64,000 nt of DNA. Origin: DASRJG01 sp032124015. GTDB taxonomy: Bacteria > Acidobacteriota > Polarisedimenticolia > Polarisedimenticolales > DASRJG01. A program made the position numbers and the translations under genes. Of the stretch, positions 1 to 8,712 are shown piece by piece. The notes under the pieces are model-generated. The model searched no databases, had not been told where the DNA came from, and saw only the letters and a list, made by a program, of their open reading frames with translations. Position 1 is the first letter of the stretch, and every line of letters starts with the position of its first letter. The DNA lies in contig JAQBEH010000088.1 of assembly GCA_032124015.1 (NCBI GenBank), positions 1 to 64,000 of the forward strand, in the 5' to 3' direction.

Positions 1-1046
1 GACTCGCGTCTTGGCGGCGGCTCTCATCCGTTCCCGATCGCTTCGAATGGGATGGAAGCCCTCGTTGGCCGAGGCTCGAATGCTGAGAACACTCGAATCC
101 GTGGCGTCTTGCAACCCGCTCGCGTTCTGATCAAGCTCACTGACTCTGAGAGCCCTGATGTAGGAGGCCCGCGCCGAGGATATCGGGCCGAGTGAACCCG
201 TGCGTATGACCCTGATGGATGCCAGGTCCCCGTTCGCAAAGGAAAAACGATCGCCCAAGGGGAGCGCCGAAGGGGTCTTTCCGACCCGCGAGCTGCCGTT
301 GATCAAATCGTCCTCAACCCCAACCTGCCTCGTATGTCTACGAGGGACTCAAGATCCCGTCAACAACCAGCTCGGGTTCGCTGGATAAAGTGGCGCGCCC
401 AGCCGTTCTTCGTTCTACTTCTGCCAATCTTCAGGACGCACTTCGGGCCCCGGTCCAGTGTGGGAACCACTCCGCCACCGACGCCCCGCAAAGTCGCGGG
501 GCGTTCCGGGCGCCGGGATCCGGCGGCGATCAGCGTGGTGGGCAAACAATGCTGCGCTGGGGAACTCGCCGGAACCAAGGGAGCCTGCCAGCTTGGGATG
601 TTGTTCCCCGTCACGAGGCACCAGCCGTTGGCTTGGAGCATCGACACGGGGTACCCGTCCAGGACCCGACTGTTGGCGCTGGCCCTCGCGAACACGAGGA
701 CGCCGATATCCCCACAACAAAGACGGATCGGACAACGGAGCGCAGTTCAAGCACGAGCATGATGGGCACCCTGATCCCCGTCCGAATCTAGGGTTGGATC
801 AAGGGCGGGTCAACCTGCGCCCCCCGGCGTCAACGAAAGCCATGATCGCCGCGCTCGATCGCGGCGAAGCGCTCGAATCGGGAGTCGTTACGGTTCACCC
901 TCCACAGCGTGGCTTCACGCAAGGTATCTTACGTCGCCCCGGTCTCGCTCTTCCGACCAGTACGTGAGGCCGCTCCCGGATTCGGGTCCGAGAAGGTGTT
1001 GTGCGAGAATCTGATCGTATTTCTGTCAGGATGGGAGGAATCGGCG
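1..1046. other. No convincing gene
   Basis: Several overlapping open frames exist on both strands but none has a ribosome site, a recognisable domain or a natural residue composition; the arginine, proline and serine richness is typical of out-of-frame reading in GC-rich DNA. A decayed gene cannot be excluded. No tRNA-like fold was seen. Confidence 0.5.
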
Positions 1047-1727
1047 ATGCTGGATCTGTCTTGGTCGGCTCGGACAGGCCGTCCGCTGAGAGTGCTCTTC
1101 CTCGGGGCCCACAGCGACGACATCGAGATCGGCTGCGGGGCGACCGTCCGCCAGTGGTTGTCGGCCGGAGTGACCCTCGATGCGACCTGGGTGGTCCTTG
1201 GAGCCGAAGGCGAACGCGCCGCGGAGGCGCGCCGAAGCGCGGACGATTTTCTGCGGGGCGCAGCCACCGCGCATGTCATTGTCGGGGGGTTCCGCGACGG
1301 CTTCCTCCCATACGTCGGTGCTGCTGTGAAGGACTTCTTTGAAACGCTCAAGGCGTATCCAACGCCGGACGTGATTTTCACCCACCAACGGAACGACCTA
1401 CACCAGGACCACCGGCTCGCCTGCGAGCTGACCTACAACACGTTTCGCGATCATCAGGTCCTCGAGTACGAGATCCCCAAGTGGGACGGCGACATGGGGG
1501 CACCGAACGCATTCGTCTGTGTCGGCGAGAGCGCGGCGCGTGACAAGGTCGATCTCGTCATGAACCACTTTGGGACGCAGCGTGGAAAGGACTGGTTCGA
1601 TAGAGAGACGTTTCTCGGCCTCATGAGACTGCGCGGCATGGAGTCCCGGGCGCCCGAGCGCTACGCGGAAGCCTTCTACGTCCGCAAGGCGGTGATAGGA
1701 GTCCCGAGGGCCGCATCGGGCCGTTAG
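1047..1727 (+). CDS. PIG-L family (LmbE-like) zinc deacetylase
   Basis: A 226-residue cytoplasmic protein of the PIG-L/LmbE fold, a family of zinc-dependent N-deacetylases acting on GlcNAc-type sugars and related amides. The metal-binding motif near the N-terminus reads AHSDD (residues 21-25) where the family usually has AHPDD. The second motif has H113, D117, H119, D121 and H122 in the expected HxxxDxHxDH arrangement. The open frame begins at 909, but the ATG at 1047 is preferred because GGGAGGA lies 8 bases upstream and the domain starts right after it. It stands alone on the plus strand. The substrate cannot be told from sequence; sugar-nucleotide or glycoconjugate deacetylation is the family expectation. 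Confidence 0.85.
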   Translation: MLDLSWSARTGRPLRVLFLGAHSDDIEIGCGATVRQWLSAGVTLDATWVVLGAEGERAAEARRSADDFLRGAATAHVIVGGFRDGFLPYVGAAVKDFFETLKAYPTPDVIFTHQRNDLHQDHRLACELTYNTFRDHQVLEYEIPKWDGDMGAPNAFVCVGESAARDKVDLVMNHFGTQRGKDWFDRETFLGLMRLRGMESRAPERYAEAFYVRKAVIGVPRAASGR

Positions 1728-2108
1728 ATCCCCCGCAGGTGCGTCTCGGGCCCTGCGTCTGAAGCACTCCTCCTCCCCTCGGGCGCGCACGACGAGGAAC
1801 TGGTTCCGGAAAACCTCGATTCCGTCGACCGGGTCGTGGTCTTCGTGCGCAAGTAGATGGGTACAATTTCCTTGGCGCAGCCGGGAGACTCTGGCGCTTT
1901 CGATCTGCGGAGGAAGAATTACCTCTTTGTAATTTTTGCAACCTCGGTTGACCGGAAGTGCGGATAGTTCGCCGCGGGAATAGTCGTCTAACTCTATACT
2001 TGAAAGCAAGTTACGTTCATAACGCCTATACGCTTACCAAAGGGAGAAATGGTGGCATCGAGCTTGCTTCTCCCGTGCCGTGTGGTCGTTGCCTGAAGGG
2101 GAGAGTTC
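1728..2108. other. Intergenic region, AT-richer, probable promoter zone
   Basis: 381 bases without a convincing gene. The stretch around 1980-2040 is clearly AT-richer than its surroundings and probably carries the promoter of the dockerin gene that follows, but no clean -35/-10 pair could be assigned. A short CTTG/CAAG inverted repeat lies near 2000. Confidence 0.4.
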
Positions 2109-2939
2109 ATGAATCCCGTCGGTCGCAATGTTGGTATGCTCCTCGTGATCGCGACGATGGCGGCCACGACGTTTGCGGGTGAGATTCAGATCGCCTGGGA
2201 CGTGACACCAGGGGCCTCCGGGTACAAGGTCTATTACGGGACCTCGTCGGGCGTTTACGGCCCCCCGGTCGTCGTCTCTGGAACCTCAACGACGATTCAA
2301 GGTCTTCAGGATTGCGTCTCCTACTTCGTCGCGGTCAAGGCCTTCAATGCGGCAGGCGACTCGCCCAACTACTCGAACGAGCTGTCGGGCTGGTCGCATC
2401 CGTCCATCACCTCGGCAACGCCGTCGACCGCGATGCAAGGCGACCAGATCGTCATGGACCTCGTGGGAGCCAATTTCCTGCCGGGCGCCGTCGTCGAGCT
2501 CGGGAATCCTCACGTCAACCTGACGTCGGTCAGGACGCTCACCTGCAACCGGATCCAACTGATCGCCACCGTTGAGCCGTCCGGCCCAACGCTTCGCGCT
2601 GCCCTGATCGGTCGATTCGACCTGACGGTTTCCAACCCGGACTCGGTTTTCGGCCTGAAGTCCGAGGCCTTCGAAGTGCTGATTAATCCGTCGCGGTTCG
2701 ACATCAACCAGAGCGACGCCGCGACGACAGACCGCATCGACGGCAAGGACACCGTCTACCTGTCGCGGCTGTTCGGGATGAACGAGTCCGACCCCAACTT
2801 CGACGCGGATGACGATTTCGATGGCGACGGCTGGATCGACGGCCAGGACTTGGCCTACATTGCGAGCAATCTCGGCCGGTGCTGGTCGGCTTCGACCAAG
2901 TCCTGGAGCCTTGCCGCCTGTCCGACGGGCTTACAGTGA
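2109..2939 (+). CDS. Secreted FN3 - IPT/TIG - dockerin protein
   Basis: A 276-residue exported protein. A hydrophobic signal peptide (about residues 8-23) is followed by a fibronectin type III domain (about 25-95, with a GYKVYYGT strand typical of FN3), an IPT/TIG-like Ig domain (about 96-190) and a C-terminal dockerin-like pair of calcium loops (about 196-255). The second loop, with DFDGDGWIDGQD, is a canonical F-hand dockerin repeat; the first is looser. The start has GGGGAG just upstream. Dockerins bind cohesins, and the next gene, 11 bases downstream, encodes a cohesin-like lipoprotein, so the two products plausibly bind each other at the cell surface. There is no catalytic domain, so it is an adaptor or structural piece rather than an enzyme. 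Confidence 0.8.
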   Translation: MNPVGRNVGMLLVIATMAATTFAGEIQIAWDVTPGASGYKVYYGTSSGVYGPPVVVSGTSTTIQGLQDCVSYFVAVKAFNAAGDSPNYSNELSGWSHPSITSATPSTAMQGDQIVMDLVGANFLPGAVVELGNPHVNLTSVRTLTCNRIQLIATVEPSGPTLRAALIGRFDLTVSNPDSVFGLKSEAFEVLINPSRFDINQSDAATTDRIDGKDTVYLSRLFGMNESDPNFDADDDFDGDGWIDGQDLAYIASNLGRCWSASTKSWSLAACPTGLQ

Positions 2940-2950
2940 ACGGGGGAGCG

Positions 2951-3508
2951 ATGAAACTCGGAACACTGGTCCTGCTCTTGGCGCTGATTACGGCCCCCGC
3001 CTGCGGTGGTGGCGGCGGCTCCGATTCGGGCATCGGCCCCTCTCCGAGTCCGCTCTCAGCCAGCTTCGTCGCCGACCAGCCCACTCCGGGCGCGAAAACC
3101 GTTTCGATGGTTCAGGCTTCGAAAAGCAACGACGTCGTCAGCGTTTACGTTAGTCTGACCGACACCTCGAGTGTTTACGGCGCGGCCTTCGAGATCGCGT
3201 TCGACACGGCCGGGGCCGCCTATCTGGGCTTCACTCATGGCGCCGCGTTCGAGGCGGGCGGCGGCGCCCCGAACTACACGGTGGAGGGAACGTCCAACCC
3301 AGGCCGCGTCGTCGTCGGGGTCGCCCGGACCAGCGGCACGACTACGAACATCGTCGGATCGAAGGCCGTTCTCGTCCTGCAGTTCCGCGTCAAGCAGGTC
3401 GGCGCGTTCCCGGTCACCTTGCAGAACGGCACCGTCTACGACGGCCAAGTGCCCCCCAGGCCGATCGCCTCGATTCAGTGGTTCGCCGGTGCCCTCACCG
3501 GAATCTAG
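2951..3508 (+). CDS. Cohesin-domain lipoprotein
   Basis: A 185-residue protein that starts at the ATG at 2951, with GGGGGAG upstream; the longer open frame from 2879 would overlap the previous gene. It has a short hydrophobic signal ending in a lipobox-like APAC, then a glycine-rich linker and one domain of about 140 residues. The domain has the cohesin pattern: a strand like VVSVYVSLTD, the YGAAFEIAFD segment, a GAAFE loop and a closing LVLQFRVK strand. It is probably anchored in a membrane by lipid at Cys18. Its position directly after a dockerin gene supports a cohesin-dockerin pair. Non-cellulosomal cohesins are known in many bacteria, so this need not mean cellulose degradation. Confidence 0.75.
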   Translation: MKLGTLVLLLALITAPACGGGGGSDSGIGPSPSPLSASFVADQPTPGAKTVSMVQASKSNDVVSVYVSLTDTSSVYGAAFEIAFDTAGAAYLGFTHGAAFEAGGGAPNYTVEGTSNPGRVVVGVARTSGTTTNIVGSKAVLVLQFRVKQVGAFPVTLQNGTVYDGQVPPRPIASIQWFAGALTGI

Positions 3509-3605
3509 GCACGCCGCCCCGGGTTCGAAAGAACCACACCAAATCTTCGAAAAACAGTGCCTCCCAAAGGTTGCCCCTGCTCGATCGGGAACCTAGATTG
3601 CCGCC

Positions 3606-4829
3606 TTGTCAGCACGGGGATCGACTTTGAATCGAACAACGACCACACGGGATGCGGCAGCGTCCTTGGCCGCCGTCATCGGGAGCCGCGCGGAAACAGC
3701 CCGCGAGGACTTCTACCGCCGCCTCATCGAGGGGATGCGCTGCGGCATTCTCGTGATCGAGCGCCGCGGCGGCGTGGTGATGGTCAACGAGCATGCCCGC
3801 GCGATTCTCGAGCTTCACGAGTTGCCCCTGTCCGGGGCCGCGATCGAAGACGCTCTCGTCGATCATCCGCAGCTCGCAACGATCCTCCGTGAGTCGTTTT
3901 CGATGTCGCTCCTCCCCAACCGCGCGGAGATCGATCTCAAGAGCCGTTCCGAGAGCGGAAAGACGATCGGCTTCACCTTGTCGCTGGTTCCGGGGGACGA
4001 TGGCGCACCCGCCGGCGCCGCACTGTTCTTCAAGGACCTCACCCATGTCGAGCACAAGGAAGAGCAAGAGCGCCTCAAAGACCGCCTGGCTGCGCTCGGC
4101 CAAATGGCGGCCAACCTGGCCCACGAGATCCGAAACCCCCTGGCATCGATTGAGGTGTCGACTTCGCTGCTCAAGCGCCGCCTTCCCGTGGAAGCCGTCG
4201 AACGCGATTTGCTCGACAAGATCATCGCCGAGGTGCGACGCCTCAACCGGACGATCACCTCGAGCCTTGAATTCGTGAGGCCCGTCTCCCTGTCGCTGTC
4301 TCCCGCTTCTCTCGACGGCGTCCTCGACGATGCGTTGACGGTTGCCGTGGGGCGCCGCGGCAAGCCCGGCCTGCACGTCCTTCGCACCGCCGGTTCCGAT
4401 GGTCCGGAGTTTCTGATGGACCGCGGACAGCTCCGGCAGGTCTTCGAGAATCTGTTCCTGAACGCGATGGAAGCGATGGGGGAGGAAGGGACCCTCACGA
4501 TCGAGGTTTCGACGGCCCGCGCGCCCGTGGCCTCATCGACGCCCTACCGTCCCGCCGGAGCGCCGGTGGCCCGGACGGCGTTCGAGTCCTTCGCGGTCAT
4601 CCGCGTCTCCGATACGGGGCCCGGCATCCCGGAAGAGCACCTCGACAAGCTCTTCTATCCGTTCTTCACGACGAAAAAGCACGGTTCCGGGGTCGGGTTG
4701 TCGATGGCGAGAAAGATCGTCGATTCGCACCGCGGTGTCATCGACGTCGCGAGCAGGCTCGGCGAGGGAAGCACATTCACCGTCCGGCTCCCCATGGTGG
4801 CCTGTGGGAGCGTGGAGATGCACGCATGA
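3606..4829 (+). CDS. PAS-domain sensor histidine kinase, NtrB-like
   Basis: A 407-residue soluble histidine kinase: a PAS domain (about 41-150), a HisKA dimerisation helix with LAHEIRNPL (phosphoacceptor His173), and an HATPase_c domain with N box ENLFLNAMEAM, G1 box DTGPGIP, F box YPFFTTK and G2 box GSGVGLS. No transmembrane segment is visible, so it senses a cytoplasmic cue. The assigned start is TTG at 3606; a second TTG at 3627 is possible. Its TGA overlaps the ATG of the sigma-54 response regulator that follows, a clear partner. The pair follows the cohesin gene on the same strand, but with a gap of about 100 bases, so co-regulation with it is only possible. An insert of about 20 residues between the N and G1 boxes is slightly unusual. 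Confidence 0.92.
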   Translation: MSARGSTLNRTTTTRDAAASLAAVIGSRAETAREDFYRRLIEGMRCGILVIERRGGVVMVNEHARAILELHELPLSGAAIEDALVDHPQLATILRESFSMSLLPNRAEIDLKSRSESGKTIGFTLSLVPGDDGAPAGAALFFKDLTHVEHKEEQERLKDRLAALGQMAANLAHEIRNPLASIEVSTSLLKRRLPVEAVERDLLDKIIAEVRRLNRTITSSLEFVRPVSLSLSPASLDGVLDDALTVAVGRRGKPGLHVLRTAGSDGPEFLMDRGQLRQVFENLFLNAMEAMGEEGTLTIEVSTARAPVASSTPYRPAGAPVARTAFESFAVIRVSDTGPGIPEEHLDKLFYPFFTTKKHGSGVGLSMARKIVDSHRGVIDVASRLGEGSTFTVRLPMVACGSVEMHA

Positions 4830-6217
4830 AGAAGATGCTGGTAGCTGAAGACGAAAGCACCTTGCGCGAGGGCATCGCGACGGCGTTCCGGGACCGGGGC
4901 TGGGACGTCGTCGAAGCGGCGGACGGCGCCGAGGCGTTCGCGCGGCTCGAGGAGGCCGTCTTCGATGTCCTCGTAACGGACTACCAAATGCCCCAGAAGA
5001 ACGGTCTCGAGGTCTTGAAGCGCAGCAAGATGATCAACGAGGGAACGGTCGGCCTCGTGATGACCGCCTACGGAACCGTTGAGTCCGCCGTCGATGCGAT
5101 GAAGGCCGGCGCCTACGATTACGTGCTCAAGCCCTTCGATCTCGAAGAGATGGAGATGAAGGTCGAGCGCGCGATCGAGCACCGGCGCCTGCTCGCGCGC
5201 ATCGAGGCGTACGACCGCACCGAGATCGTCCCGCGCTTCGAGAACATCGTGGGCGAGAGCCCCCAGATGAAGGACGTGTTTCGCACGATCGAGAAGGTCG
5301 CTCGCTCAAACGCGACGGTCCTCATCCTGGGTGAGACGGGTGTGGGGAAGGAACTCGTCGCCGAGGCGTTGCACCGCAACTCGAGTCGCGCGGACCGGCC
5401 GTTCGTGAAGATGAACTGCGCGGCGCTCCACGAAAGTCTGCTCGAGTCGGAGTTGTTCGGCCACGAACGCGGCGCCTTCACCGGCGCCGACCGTCAGCGA
5501 ACCGGGCGCTTCGAGCTGGCGAACGAAGGGACGCTCTTCCTCGACGAAATCGGAAACATGACGCCGTCGACGCAAACGAAAGTCTTGCGGGTTCTTCAGG
5601 AGCGCGAATTCGAGCGCCTGGGTGGCTCGCGAACCGTCAAGGTGGATGTGCGGCTCGTCGCCGCGACGAACAAGAACCTCGAGGAGGCGATCCAGCGCGG
5701 AGAATTCCGCGAGGACTTGTACTACCGTCTCAATGTCGTTAGCGTAAACGTTCCGCCGTTGCGCGAGCGTAAGGAAGACATCGTCCCCCTGGCGTCGCAC
5801 TTCATCGATCGTTTCGCGAAGGAGCTCAACAAAGACGTCCGCGGGCTCGAGCCCGCCGCGGTGCGCGCCCTCAAGCGCCACACCTGGCCCGGGAACATCA
5901 GGGAGCTCGAAAACACGATCGAGCGGGCCGTTCTCATGGCGGAATCGCGGTTCCTTCAGGAGGACGACCTGAACTTGGGCGCATCCGGGCGGTCGCCCTC
6001 CGACAACGTCGCCTCGCTGAATCTGCGGCTGCCACCCACCGGGATCGCGCTTGACGAGCTCGAGCGGCAGGCGATCCTGGAGGCGCTCCGGATCAGCAAT
6101 TGGGTTCAGAAAGATGCGGCGAAATTCCTGGGAATCTCGTCTCGCGTTATGAACTACAAGGTCGCGAAATACGAGATCAAGAACACCCGCTGGAGCAAGA
6201 ACAAGCTCGTCGGGTGA
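4826..6217 (+). CDS. Sigma-54-dependent response regulator, NtrC family
   Basis: A 463-residue transcription activator. The receiver domain (1-120) has the acidic pair, phosphoacceptor Asp52 in VTDYQMP and Lys102 in LKPFD. The central AAA+ domain has Walker A GETGVGKE, the sigma-54 contact loop GAFTGA and Walker B LFLDEIG. The C-terminus is a Fis-type helix-turn-helix (about 415-455). It should activate RNA polymerase containing sigma-54 when phosphorylated by the kinase encoded just upstream (4-base ATGA overlap). All catalytic motifs are intact. No target promoter was found in the immediate neighbourhood, so its regulon is unknown. Confidence 0.95.
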   Translation: MKKMLVAEDESTLREGIATAFRDRGWDVVEAADGAEAFARLEEAVFDVLVTDYQMPQKNGLEVLKRSKMINEGTVGLVMTAYGTVESAVDAMKAGAYDYVLKPFDLEEMEMKVERAIEHRRLLARIEAYDRTEIVPRFENIVGESPQMKDVFRTIEKVARSNATVLILGETGVGKELVAEALHRNSSRADRPFVKMNCAALHESLLESELFGHERGAFTGADRQRTGRFELANEGTLFLDEIGNMTPSTQTKVLRVLQEREFERLGGSRTVKVDVRLVAATNKNLEEAIQRGEFREDLYYRLNVVSVNVPPLRERKEDIVPLASHFIDRFAKELNKDVRGLEPAAVRALKRHTWPGNIRELENTIERAVLMAESRFLQEDDLNLGASGRSPSDNVASLNLRLPPTGIALDELERQAILEALRISNWVQKDAAKFLGISSRVMNYKVAKYEIKNTRWSKNKLVG

Positions 6218-6287
6218 TCGCGTCGGCTGGCGCCCGTGCTAGCATCGCGACCCGCGCCCTGCGGGCCTTTCGCGAGATGGTGGCGCC

Positions 6288-6725
6288 ATGTCCGAACGCG
6301 TCGATTGGCATACGTATTTCATGAACATCGCGCACCAGGCGGCGACGCGCTCGACCTGTGACCGGAAGCACGTCGGCGCGGTCATCGTGCGCGACAAGAC
6401 GATCCTGTCGACCGGATACAACGGCTCGATTCGCGGGATGCCACACTGCGACGATGTCGGTCACCTCATGGAAGACGGGCACTGCGTCGCGACCGTGCAC
6501 GCCGAGGCCAACGCGATCATCCAGGCGGCCAAGAACGGCGTGCGCATTGAGGGGTCTGAGATCTACACGACCGCTTCCCCCTGCTGGGCCTGCTTCAAAT
6601 TGATCACCAACGCCGGAATCCAAACGATCTACTACGGCGAGTTCTACCGTGACGTCAGGAGCGCCGAGGTTGCGGCACAATTGGGCATCCAACTCATCGA
6701 TCTGAGCCAAGGGGCGCCGCGGTAG
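6288..6725 (+). CDS. Deoxycytidylate (dCMP) deaminase
   Basis: A 145-residue zinc deaminase of the ComEB/dCMP deaminase family, converting dCMP to dUMP for thymidylate synthesis. The zinc site is complete: HAEANAI supplies a histidine and the catalytic glutamate, and SPCWACF supplies two cysteines. STGYNGSIRGMPHC is the family's substrate-loop region. The length is normal. It follows the NtrC-type regulator after 70 bases and is probably transcribed separately or by read-through. A strong hairpin lies 30 bases beyond the stop, although its U-tract favours the opposite strand. Confidence 0.93.
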   Translation: MSERVDWHTYFMNIAHQAATRSTCDRKHVGAVIVRDKTILSTGYNGSIRGMPHCDDVGHLMEDGHCVATVHAEANAIIQAAKNGVRIEGSEIYTTASPCWACFKLITNAGIQTIYYGEFYRDVRSAEVAAQLGIQLIDLSQGAPR

Positions 6726-6744
6726 CGGACACGGCAGCCGCGCG

Positions 6745-6781
6745 GACAAAAGAAAAGGGCCGGTGTTTCCACCGGCCCTTT
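6745..6781 (-). terminator. Intrinsic terminator of the lysine-rich mini-gene
   Basis: A perfect 12-bp stem (6754-6765 against 6770-6781) closes a 4-base loop. Read on the minus strand the hairpin is followed by TTCTTTTGTC, a U-tract, so it terminates the minus-strand mini-gene at 6814-6879. It may also stop plus-strand reading from the dCMP deaminase gene. Confidence 0.8.
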
Positions 6782-6813
6782 CCACGAACGGCCTGAGTTG
6801 TCTTGAAGACGAG

Positions 6814-6879
6814 TTACTTCTTCGCAGCCTTCTTCTTGGTGGTGGTCTTCTTCTTCGCAGCCTTTTTCTTCGTTGCCAT
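6814..6879 (-). CDS. Histone H1-like lysine/alanine mini-protein (21 aa), copy 1
   Basis: A 21-codon gene encoding MATKKKAAKKK, then TTT, then KKKAAKK: 12 lysines, 5 alanines and 4 threonines, with nothing else except the start Met. This is the composition of histone H1 C-terminal tails and chlamydial HC1-type proteins, so binding to DNA, RNA or another polyanion is expected. It is supported as a real gene by AGGAGT about 8 bases before the ATG, a consensus promoter at 6966-6993 and its own terminator at 6745-6781. A near-identical gene lies at 22180-22239 with the same promoter hexamers and spacing and the same overall layout. The opposite strand reads as a hydrophobic peptide, but no expression signals point that way. 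Confidence 0.75.
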   Translation of the reverse strand: MATKKKAAKKKTTTKKKAAKK

Positions 6880-6965
6880 TTCCCTGACTCCTATCCCCGG
6901 TACCTTGATGAGCACCGCCCGGGAAACGGGGCTCAAGATCTGGTGGCATCACCAAATCTTGCCCC

Positions 6966-6993
6966 AATATAGAGGGTGCCACGCTGCTGTCAA
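6966..6993 (-). promoter_or_regulatory. Consensus sigma-70 promoter of mini-gene copy 1
   Basis: Read on the minus strand: TTGACA (6993-6988), 16 bases, TATATT (6971-6966). Transcription should begin near 6959, giving an untranslated leader of about 80 bases and a whole transcript of about 210 bases. The same two hexamers and spacing occur at 22302-22329 before the second copy. Confidence 0.75.
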
Positions 6994-7019
6994 GAGATAT
7001 TCAGGCGAATCTATGACGC

Positions 7020-8543
7020 CTAGGGAGTCTGGCTGGGTAGGTTCGGCGGCGGGATGTTCGCGTTCTTGAACATCATCAGCAGGCCGTTCTTGTCGATCGC
7101 CTTCAGATAGGCCTCGCTGGCCGTGACGAGGTCGCGCTTCACGAGATCGACGAGCGCGTCGTTCATCATGATCATCCCGTGTTTGCGCGAGGTCTGCATG
7201 ATGCTCGGTATCTGAAACGTTTTGCCCTCGCGGATGAGGTTCGCGATCGCCGGCACGCCGACGAGGATCTCGTGAGCCGCGATGCGGCCGCCGCCCTTCC
7301 GCTTCAGCAGTGTTTGCGAGATCACGCCCTTCAACGATTCCGAGAGCATCACGCGGATCTGAGACTGCCGGTCGGCGGGGAATTGGTCGATGATCCGGTC
7401 CACCGTGGACGGCGCCGTCGACGTGTGGAGGGTACCGAAGACGAGATGGCCGGTTTCGGCGGTCTCGATCGCGATGGCCACCGTTTCGAGGTCGCGCATC
7501 TCGCCCACGAGCACGATGTCCGGGTCCTCGCGGAGCGCTGCGCGCAACGCTTTTTTGAAGCTCTCGGTGTGGATCCCCACTTCGCGCTGGTTGATGAGGC
7601 ACTTCCGGTTCTGATGCACGAACTCGATCGGGTCCTCGATCGTGATGATGTGATCGGTGCGGTTCCTATTAATGTGGTCGACCATCGCGGCAAGGGTCGT
7701 CGACTTCCCCGAGCCGGTCGGTCCCGTGACGAGCACGAGGCCCTTTGAAAGAAAGCACAGGTCGAGAATCGCCTTCGAGAGGCCGAGATCCTCGGCCGTC
7801 GGAATCTTGGTCGGAATGACGCGAAAAACGCCCCCGGGACCCTTGCGTTCGGCGAAGACGTTGCAACGAAATCTCGCAAGGCCCGGAATCTCGTGCGCGA
7901 AGTCGGTGTCGGCGCACTCTTCGAATTCCTTCTTGTAGCGCGGTTGCATCAACTGGAAGATGAGGCGCGCCGCCTCTTCCGACGGACATTCCTTGGCGCC
8001 CGGTATGCGGATCATCTCGCCGTGAAGCCGGAGCATCGGGGTCTCGCAGGGGGAAAGGTGCAAATCGCTCGCCCCAGCCTCGACCATATAGGAGAGATAG
8101 GCCTCGATGGCGGGCGCGCCGGGACGGACGTTCCCGAGGTCGATCGGCTTGAGCCCCGGATGCTCCAGGTGGGCGCTCGTTTCCATGACCGCAGCCGTCG
8201 CGGCCGTCGGGGCCGGTTCGGGGGCCGGGGCCGGCGCGCCGGCTTGAGCGACGATGCGGGCGATAAAGCCGGCCTCGCCGAGTCCCGCTTCGATGGCGAA
8301 AGCGCGGCCGTCGCCCAAGGTGTAAACGAATCGCGTGGCGGCGCCGCTGCGGATCGCGCCGCCGTCTCCGGCCGTGCCCAGCTCGGAGATCAACGAGACG
8401 ATTTGGGCCCGCGAGAGCGCAGAGCGGGACACCGGCTTGTCCCCATCGGGGTAGCGGAACGCCGGCATCGCGCCTTCCTGGAAGAAGAGCTCGCGCGCAC
8501 CTCGATCGGCCAAAGCGCGCAACATGGTGTCGAGTTGGGGCAC
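7020..8543 (-). CDS. PilT-like secretion/retraction ATPase with N-terminal extension
   Basis: A 507-residue hexameric motor ATPase of the PilT/GspE superfamily, expected to power type IV pilus retraction. The PilT core begins around residue 140 and carries Walker A GPTGSGKST, the acidic box REDPDIVLVGEMRD, the histidine box GHLVFGTLHT and the PilT-type C-terminal LIREGKTFQI. Ordinary PilT proteins are about 350-400 residues; here an extra 140 residues precede the core, including a proline/alanine-rich linker (about 100-125) that ties on a small domain of unknown role. The GTG start has GGGGAGGA upstream. No other pilus gene lies in the window, so its partners are elsewhere. Confidence 0.88.
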   Translation of the reverse strand: MPQLDTMLRALADRGARELFFQEGAMPAFRYPDGDKPVSRSALSRAQIVSLISELGTAGDGGAIRSGAATRFVYTLGDGRAFAIEAGLGEAGFIARIVAQAGAPAPAPEPAPTAATAAVMETSAHLEHPGLKPIDLGNVRPGAPAIEAYLSYMVEAGASDLHLSPCETPMLRLHGEMIRIPGAKECPSEEAARLIFQLMQPRYKKEFEECADTDFAHEIPGLARFRCNVFAERKGPGGVFRVIPTKIPTAEDLGLSKAILDLCFLSKGLVLVTGPTGSGKSTTLAAMVDHINRNRTDHIITIEDPIEFVHQNRKCLINQREVGIHTESFKKALRAALREDPDIVLVGEMRDLETVAIAIETAETGHLVFGTLHTSTAPSTVDRIIDQFPADRQSQIRVMLSESLKGVISQTLLKRKGGGRIAAHEILVGVPAIANLIREGKTFQIPSIMQTSRKHGMIMMNDALVDLVKRDLVTASEAYLKAIDKNGLLMMFKNANIPPPNLPSQTP

Positions 8544-8712
8544 TCCGGTCCTCCCCGGACCCGTCTTCCCACGATGTGATGGGCCCGGGACCGCTCAGAG
8601 AAATATAGGTATCGAATGAGAAGAGGCCACCTCGGGGTCAAACCCAACCTGGTTGCGGGGTTTTTCTGCCCCGCGTAGCATGCCCTACGGGTCATTGGAG
8701 GAAACGAAGATC

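Noticed and set aside
360..967. Several overlapping frames in the first kilobase
   Set aside because: No ribosome site, no domain and typical shadow composition; a decayed gene cannot be shown.
2000..2108. c-di-GMP riboswitch in the dockerin gene leader
   Set aside because: Looked at because of the AT-rich leader and purine-rich end, but the conserved GEMM core bases are absent.
6803..7069. Plus-strand frame reading as a Phe/Ala/Val-rich hydrophobic peptide
   Set aside because: It is the complement of the lysine-rich mini-gene. Promoter, ribosome site and U-tract all point to the minus strand.
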